A stretch of 64,000 bases of DNA from Streptomyces carminius (GTDB taxonomy: Bacteria > Actinomycetota > Actinomycetes > Streptomycetales > Streptomycetaceae): contig NZ_PGGW01000069.1 in the NCBI RefSeq assembly GCF_002794255.1, positions 546,827 to 610,826 of the forward strand, given 5' to 3'. Made by a program: the position numbers and the translations under genes. Numbering within the stretch: the first letter of the stretch is position 1; every line of letters starts with the position of its first letter. The notes beneath the pieces are model-generated. The model had not been told where the DNA came from and did no database searches. It was given only the letters and a program-made list of their open reading frames with translations. This document shows positions 59,595 to 64,000 of this stretch, piece after piece.

Positions 59595-61061
59595 TCACGT
59601 GTCCGCCGGCCGTCGCCGGAGGGCTCGGCGACGGAGAAGGAGGACGGCACCGAGCGCCCCGGCCGCCGCGGTGGTCAGGACCGCGCCTGCGGACACGACG
59701 GGGGACCGCCCGGCCCGGGGGGCGGGCGGGTGGGCCCGGACCGGGATGGGAGCGGTGTCGTTGGCGGGAGTGCGGTCGAAGGGGCCGAACACCCTGACGC
59801 TGCCCCGCGCGCCCGGGACCTTCCTGTCGATGCGGAAGTGGAAGGTGACCTCGCTGGAACGTCCCGGGGGCAGCATGCCGAAGGGGGGTGCGCCGAGGTC
59901 GCAGACGTAGGGGCCGCCCGACTTCTTCGGCCGGTCGCACGCCCACTTCCCTCCGCCCCCTTCGAAGTCGTCGTAGGTGCGGGGGATGGAGGTGACCGTG
60001 GTGCCCTCGGGCGGGATCACCTCAAGGCGGCCCGGCCGGTCGAGGTCTTCGGGGAGGCCGGGGTCGCCGGGACCGGCGTTGCGCACTCCGATCCCGACCT
60101 CGACGGTCTCTCCGACCCTGCCCTCGACGGTGCCGGTGACGGGACGGTAGTCGGCCTGCCGGCCGGTGCGCACGTCGATCAGGCCGGGGGTTCCCGCGGC
60201 CTCCCCCTCCGCCGTGCGGACCAGGGTGAGCGGGGCGCCCCTGCCGCGTTTGGTGTGGCCGGCCGGTTTCTTGCGCCAGGCCACCGTCTCGTACCACAGC
60301 GAGCCGTTGATCACCTCGGGGCCGACGGTGAGGGCGAGGGGGACACCGGTCCGGTACGCGGTGCGGGGCGCGACACGGGTGGGGAACTCGCACCAGGCCG
60401 AACGGGATCCCTGGTAGTGGCAGTTGCCGTACCGGCGGTCCAGGGCCAGGCCGTCACTCACGGTGATCTTCAGGCCGACGCCCTCGGTGCCCGTCAGACC
60501 GGTCCGGTTGGTGAACGCGGGCGTGAAGCGCAGCGGCCTGCCGGGTTCGGCACCGGTGACCGCCCGGTGGCCGTGGGGGGTGAGGGCGGGCCCGCCGACC
60601 ACCATGCGGGTGCTGCCGGTGACGGTGGGCGCGTTGTCGGCGGTGACGGTGTACCGGATCGTGCCGCCCTCTCCGGGCCGTACGCCCGCGACGCCGTGGA
60701 TCCCGAAGGGCGCCATGCTCTCCCCGTCGTTCGGGGAGCCGTAGTCGCAGGTGTAGATCATGTCGCGGTCGGTGCAGTGGGTGTCCGTCAGACGCGCGAC
60801 ACCCGCCAGTTCCGACGCGTCGACGATCAGCGTGAGGTTCTCCGCGGTGCCGCCGCGGACCCCCACCGGGACGGTGAAGCCGCGGTTCGAGGCCCGCGCA
60901 CCCTCGTCGGCGGCGTACATGACGTAGCGTTCCGGGGCCTCGACGTGCAACCCGACGTCGCCGGTGGCCCGGACCGGGGCCGTGCCCGTGCCGAGCACGG
61001 CGGCGGCGCAGACCGCCAGGACGGCCGATCGCCTTCCAGCCCAAGGAGCCATGCGCACCAT
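59595..61061 (-). CDS. Large secreted/anchored protein of unknown function
   Basis: 488 aa. Signal peptide (SAVLAVCAAAVLGTGTAPVRA), extracellular beta-rich body with several paired Cys (TDTHCTDRDMIYTCDYG; GNCHYQGSRSAWCEF; WACDRPKKSGGPYVCDLG) and DUF11-like/Ig-like segments (EVGIGVRNAGPGDPG). C-terminal helix GAVLTTAAAGALGAVLLL plus basic tail, so membrane- or wall-anchored. Start uncertain between ATG 61061 and ATG 61052; no ribosome site. Two NDG/ADN repeats suggest domain duplication. Confidence 0.75.
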   Translation of the reverse strand: MVRMAPWAGRRSAVLAVCAAAVLGTGTAPVRATGDVGLHVEAPERYVMYAADEGARASNRGFTVPVGVRGGTAENLTLIVDASELAGVARLTDTHCTDRDMIYTCDYGSPNDGESMAPFGIHGVAGVRPGEGGTIRYTVTADNAPTVTGSTRMVVGGPALTPHGHRAVTGAEPGRPLRFTPAFTNRTGLTGTEGVGLKITVSDGLALDRRYGNCHYQGSRSAWCEFPTRVAPRTAYRTGVPLALTVGPEVINGSLWYETVAWRKKPAGHTKRGRGAPLTLVRTAEGEAAGTPGLIDVRTGRQADYRPVTGTVEGRVGETVEVGIGVRNAGPGDPGLPEDLDRPGRLEVIPPEGTTVTSIPRTYDDFEGGGGKWACDRPKKSGGPYVCDLGAPPFGMLPPGRSSEVTFHFRIDRKVPGARGSVRVFGPFDRTPANDTAPIPVRAHPPAPRAGRSPVVSAGAVLTTAAAGALGAVLLLRRRALRRRPADT

Positions 61062-61155
61062 GATGCACCAGGGGACGGGTGCCCGGGTGCCCGGTGGACG
61101 GGGGGCCGTGCGGGGCAGTGCGGTGCCGTGTGGGTTCACGGCACCGCACGACCGG

Positions 61156-61362
61156 TCAGCGGCCGCCGCGCCGCTTGCTCGTCGTCCGCTTGCGGTAGCC
61201 GAAGGGGCCGGGGAGGTTCATGGACGTGGTGCGGTGGCCGGCCGAGTTGAGTGTGTGCCTCGGTCCCTTGCCCTGCCCCAGGGTGACCGACCAGGAGCGG
61301 CGGTTGATGTTCAGCCGTACCCCCGGCAGGATGCGGAAACTCTTGCGGAACGTGACGGCCAT
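61156..61362 (-). CDS. DUF4236 family small basic protein
   Basis: 68 aa. Matches the DUF4236 pattern FRKSFRILPGVRLNINRRSWSVTLG followed by a basic tail (KRTTSKRRGGR). Function unknown. ATG 61362, weak purine run upstream. Stands alone between the secreted-protein gene and the next hypothetical. Confidence 0.85.
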   Translation of the reverse strand: MAVTFRKSFRILPGVRLNINRRSWSVTLGQGKGPRHTLNSAGHRTTSMNLPGPFGYRKRTTSKRRGGR

Positions 61363-61549
61363 GGCGTCCTCTCGGCGATCCTCGGGGCGGTGCGTTCCCC
61401 GCCCTCGGCGATACGGGGAGTGAGGTACGTCTTCCCCCTGCCGCGCCGGACGAACGCGGCGGGTCAGCCGTCCGCGGGCGCGGGGCCGGGACCGCCGGGA
61501 GTGGCCGTTCGGGGCGGGGCCGACGGCCCCGCCCGCGGCGGAGGGGCGG

Positions 61550-62050
61550 TTATCCGGCGCTGTCCTCGGGCAGGTTGGCCAGGGCCTCGGCGTAGGCGTC
61601 CCGCAGGTCCGCTCCCCAGGTCAGGGTCCGGTCGTCCGGCCTGACGAGCCAGCAGCGGTCGGAGACACGGCACGGATCGGCGGACCGCGGGTGCGGCAGC
61701 AGGGCCAGCCTGCCGCGGGGGAGGAGGGAGGCGCCGGGGACGGTCCAGCCGTCCGCCGAGCCCAGGGAGACGAAGAACTCCGCGCCGAAGGGGGTGGCGA
61801 TGACGGGACCGATCGGAGCCCGGGCGGCGGTCAGGAGCCGCAGTGTCTCCTGGACCGTCACGGCCGGGACGCGGACGACGTCCCAGGCGATTCCGGTGGG
61901 AACCTCGGCCAGGGCGTCGCGTTCCCAGGCGGCCAGCACGTCGGGGACCCGGCCGGTGGCCCGCAGCCAGCCGGTCGGCAGCCGGGTGTCGGTCCCGTCG
62001 GACAGGACGGTGCCCAGGGACCGGTCCGTCCGGTGGGGGGTGATGGTCAC
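61550..62050 (-). CDS. Hypothetical protein (primase-polymerase-like N-terminal resemblance)
   Basis: 166 aa. Short basic start, then ALAEVPTGIAWDVVRVPA, PIGPVIATPFGAEFFVSLGSADGW and LVRPDDRTLTWGADLRDAYAEALANLPED. The AWDVVRV block recalls the small bifunctional primase-polymerase-type proteins found beside XRE regulators in Streptomyces, but I see no catalytic acidic triad, so no function is assigned. GTG 62050 with GGAAGG seven bases upstream. The XRE gene follows upstream on the same strand. Confidence 0.6.
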   Translation of the reverse strand: MTITPHRTDRSLGTVLSDGTDTRLPTGWLRATGRVPDVLAAWERDALAEVPTGIAWDVVRVPAVTVQETLRLLTAARAPIGPVIATPFGAEFFVSLGSADGWTVPGASLLPRGRLALLPHPRSADPCRVSDRCWLVRPDDRTLTWGADLRDAYAEALANLPEDSAG

Positions 62051-62365
62051 GGTGTCGCCTTCCTGTCCGGTCCGGGAGGTTTCCCGGGCAGTCCGCCGAC
62101 GGCCGCGGGCCGTCCGGTGGACGGTGGCCGGCCGGGCCGGTCCGCCGCCCGCGGGGTGGGGACGCGGGTGGCGGTGCGGAGTGTCGGCTGCACGGGAGCT
62201 CCCGGACATCGGTGCTCAACTGATCGCTTACGGCCCCAGAGTGGCGGTGCGACAACCCCTCAACTGTCACTCTTCGGTGACACACTCCCCGAGCCCGGTG
62301 CCCTCCGGGCGAGAGACTGCGGACAGCAGAGGGCGGACCGCGGGGGAGGGGCGGCGGTCCCGGCC
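62051..62365. promoter_or_regulatory. Intergenic region with TGTCAC dyad
   Basis: 315 bases between the XRE stop and the hypothetical gene. TGTCAC-TCTTCG-GTGACA (62265-62282) is a perfect 6-base dyad that can also fold with a UUCG-type loop; it may be an operator for the downstream gene or an attenuator. Remainder GC-rich and featureless. Confidence 0.45.
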
Positions 62366-63553
62366 TCAGACCCCGATCCAGGTGGCCAGCCGGGTCAGTG
62401 CGTCCGGCGACCGGCGCCGTGACTGAAGCAGCTCCAGCACCGTCTCCCGCACCCGGGGGTGGAACCGGGTCTGCTGGGGCGCCAGTCTGCGGGCCTTCAG
62501 CAGCGAGGTCAGCGCCGCCTCGTTCCGGCCGGTCGCCAGCTCCGCGCGGGCCACGTCCACCAGCAGGGCGGCCTGCCGGGACGCCGCCCAGCCGTGCGGC
62601 GGGCGGATGGCGCGGGCCGCCGCCAGCGCCTCGTCGTACTGCCGCAGTTGCAGCCGGGCGAACACCTCGTGCGCCCCGACGTTCGAGGGGCCGAAGGACA
62701 GCCAGTGCACCGTGCCGACCTCGCCGGTGCGCGCGGCCGTCTCGGCGGCCCGCGCCAGTTGCTCCTCGACGGCCGGCCGGTCGCCGGCGCGGGCGGCCAG
62801 CACCGCGCCGCCCAGGTGCAGTTGCCCGGCGACGGCCAGCTTCCCGGTGCTCTCCCGCGCCTGTTCCAGCAGCCGGTGACCGTACGCCACCATGCGCAGG
62901 CCGATGCCGTGCTCGGCATCCGGACTGCGGTAGGACAGGGCCCGCTTGTACTGGCGGATCGCGCCGAGCAGCGGATCGCCGGCGTGTTCGGCGGCCCAGC
63001 CCATCCGGTCCAGCGCGATGACCGCGAGGTCGTGGCAGCCCAGCTTCACCGTCACGTCGTGGGCACTGCGGCAGGCGGAGGCCATGGCCCGCCACAGCTC
63101 CGTGCTCGGGCGTTCGTGGCAGGAGGCGGTCAGGTCCGTGAGCAGATCCGGCAGGCCCGCCGCCGCCTGGTACAGCCGGGCCTCGCGCACGTCGCGGCAG
63201 AGCGCGTCGGCCGAGGCGATCAGGTCGGAGGGCGAGGCGGTGGCCGTACGGGGGTCGGTGGGGAGGTCGTACAGGTCGAGCGCCTCGCGGATGGGCCGGA
63301 CGAGGGCGGCGACGCGGTCGGGCCGCATCGGGTGCTCGGACGGCTGGCCCGTCAGGGCGGCGGTGTCGACGCGCAGGGCCCGGGCGACGGCGTCGACCAG
63401 CTCCGGGGAGGCCTTCTTGTGGCCGCTCTCGACATGACGCAGCAGGCTGTAGGAGTAGGGGATGCGCTGGGCGAGGCCGCGCTGGGTGAGTCCGGCGCGT
63501 TTCCGCTGCACGGCGATCCGGTTGCCGATGTGCTCGTCGTCCGGCAGGTGCAT
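62366..63553 (-). CDS. XRE-type regulator with TPR-like C-terminus
   Basis: 395 aa. Helix-turn-helix GNRIAVQRKRAGLTQRGLAQ ... SYSLLRHVESGHKKASPELV at residues 9-60, followed by about 300 residues of TPR-like helical repeats (RQYDEALAAARAI, LLVDVARAELATGRNEAAL). This is a common Streptomyces regulator type linked to small secreted or membrane partner genes. ATG 63553 with GGAGGGA six bases upstream. The IS end lies 120 bases upstream. Confidence 0.88.
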   Translation of the reverse strand: MHLPDDEHIGNRIAVQRKRAGLTQRGLAQRIPYSYSLLRHVESGHKKASPELVDAVARALRVDTAALTGQPSEHPMRPDRVAALVRPIREALDLYDLPTDPRTATASPSDLIASADALCRDVREARLYQAAAGLPDLLTDLTASCHERPSTELWRAMASACRSAHDVTVKLGCHDLAVIALDRMGWAAEHAGDPLLGAIRQYKRALSYRSPDAEHGIGLRMVAYGHRLLEQARESTGKLAVAGQLHLGGAVLAARAGDRPAVEEQLARAAETAARTGEVGTVHWLSFGPSNVGAHEVFARLQLRQYDEALAAARAIRPPHGWAASRQAALLVDVARAELATGRNEAALTSLLKARRLAPQQTRFHPRVRETVLELLQSRRRSPDALTRLATWIGV

Positions 63554-63675
63554 CCCGGGTCCCTCCGTTCCTCCCGGTTGGTGGGAACGTTACCCGCAAT
63601 CCGTCCTCCGGCCCCTTTCACCAGGCCGGTCGCCGGGGCTTGTCGGGGCTCGTGTCCGTGGTGAACCTTCCATTT
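63554..63675. promoter_or_regulatory. XRE promoter region adjoining the IS end
   Basis: 120 bases between the XRE ATG and the transposon right end. An AT-rich patch near 63665-63680 (ccttccattttgacttcc) borders the IS. Confidence 0.35.
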
Positions 63676-63726
63676 TGACTTCCTCCCCCACCTCAAGGGC
63701 GGGGGGTTCCAGCGGTTGCCCGCTGG
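63676..63726 (-). repeat. IS200/IS605 right end with subterminal hairpins
   Basis: Contains a GC-rich imperfect palindrome (CCCCCACCTCAAGGGCGGGG, 63685-63704) and CCAGCGG-TTGC-CCGCTGG (63709-63726), with the minus-strand terminus ending GGAGGAAGTCAA. This is the usual right-end form; it overlaps the end of tnpB, where the guide (omega) RNA scaffold lies. Confidence 0.65.
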
Positions 63727-64000
63727 GGTTCCTGCTTCAGCGACGACTGCCCCGTTCGGGAGGACTCCCGTTGAGGTCTTACACCGTCTCCACAGGCAGA
63801 CGCCGCCGACCCGGCGGCCGGGATGTTACGCGCCGCGTTCACGTCGCGGTCATGGGTTGCGCCGCAGTGGTCGCACGTCCATACACGGACGTGCGGCGGC
63901 AGTTTCTCGCGGACCGTGCCGCAGGTCCCGCACAGCTTGCTGGAGGGGAAGAAGCGGTCGATCACGACGAGGTCGCGCCCGTACCAGGCGCACTTGTACT
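63693..64000 (-). CDS. tnpB: TnpB/OrfB of an IS200/IS605-family element, C-terminal part
   Basis: About 102 codons, continuing beyond the window. Zinc ribbon KLCGTCGTVREKL ... RVWTCDHCGATHDRDVNAARN supplies four Cys and the last RuvC-type Asp (DRDVNAARN). The preceding SSKLC and YGRDLVVIDRFFPS are typical. TnpB is an RNA-guided nuclease encoded by such elements. The N-terminal RuvC residues are outside the window, so an intact gene cannot be confirmed. The tail (GVRPQRESSRTGQSS) overlaps the right end. Confidence 0.9.
   Translation of the reverse strand, partial: YKCAWYGRDLVVIDRFFPSSKLCGTCGTVREKLPPHVRVWTCDHCGATHDRDVNAARNIPAAGSAASACGDGVRPQRESSRTGQSSLKQEPQRATAGTPRP

Noticed and set aside
1..64000. 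CRISPR arrays or rRNA operons
   Set aside because: No regularly spaced identical repeats and no rRNA-like sequence were seen in the window.

Overview
The window is high-GC actinobacterial DNA, almost certainly from a Streptomyces. The evidence is the strong G/C bias at third codon positions, GTG/TTG starts, Streptomyces-type paired regulators (DUF397 with XRE/DUF5753), Ter-family genes, and two stretches whose gene order I recognise from Streptomyces chromosomes: fasR-fabD-fabH-acpP-fabF-DUF3145, and aceE-DUF3052-peroxiredoxin-terD-terD-DUF475. About 58 apparently intact or window-truncated genes, one tRNA and several gene relics are supported.

Layout. 1-8.7 kb: the 5' part of an SGNH lipoprotein gene, DUF3145, the type II fatty-acid synthesis operon (fabD, fabH, acpP, fabF) with its PucR-type activator fasR, a DUF397/XRE pair and a pirin. 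8.8-12.3 kb: a three-gene operon of an alpha/alpha-toroid protein with a Nudix-like N-terminus and a membrane tail, an inositol-monophosphatase-family protein, and a radical-SAM protein that closely resembles viperin. This is the best candidate for a little-described defence system. 12.8-20.4 kb: miscellaneous enzymes and regulators, including a MerR gene with a 19-bp-spacer promoter that looks leaderless, plus a K+ channel. 20.6-24.7 kb: aceE (pyruvate dehydrogenase E1), DUF3052 and a one-Cys peroxiredoxin. 24.8-34.8 kb: a Ter stress locus (two TerD, a DUF475/TerC-type membrane protein, a TerA/TerD-like protein, a Pro-rich TerD) joined to a metabolic module of a CitE-like lyase, a fused PRTase-TRSP-StiP protein, a HAD phosphatase and an O-methyltransferase. 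34.9-40.3 kb: a TetR-MMPL export pair with a 34-bp palindromic operator, an FmdB zinc ribbon, a coiled-coil protein and a DUF4097 lipoprotein.

40.5-42.2 kb: tRNA-Val(UAC), followed by a 1.65-kb relic of an integrative element bounded by a 42-bp duplication of the tRNA 3' end. It holds an integrase stump, two gene fragments and one intact isochorismatase-fold gene. 42.5-46.4 kb: small accessory genes, including a PRTase-HAD-small-protein operon whose PRTase is frameshifted in a G6 tract. 46.5-53.2 kb: a hydroxyacid/terpenoid-acid-type catabolic island (DUF4387, AtuA-like, D-2-hydroxyacid dehydrogenase, MFS, tartrate-dehydrogenase-like, divergent LysR) that abuts a truncated histidine-kinase relic. 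53.6-58.0 kb: a second MMPL transporter followed by a NarL-type two-component pair. 58.1-64 kb: a lipoprotein, a TerB-domain protein, a secreted repeat protein, small conserved proteins, an XRE-TPR regulator, and the 3' end of an IS200/IS605 tnpB running off the window.

Themes. Housekeeping carbon and lipid metabolism (pyruvate to acetyl-CoA to fatty acids, under FasR) is interleaved with stress and defence modules (Ter proteins at 24.8-29.3 and 59 kb; the viperin operon) and with recently disturbed DNA (the tRNA island, the kinase relic at 46.5 kb, the tnpB end at 63.7 kb). All family calls come from reading the translations and motifs; no database search was run.
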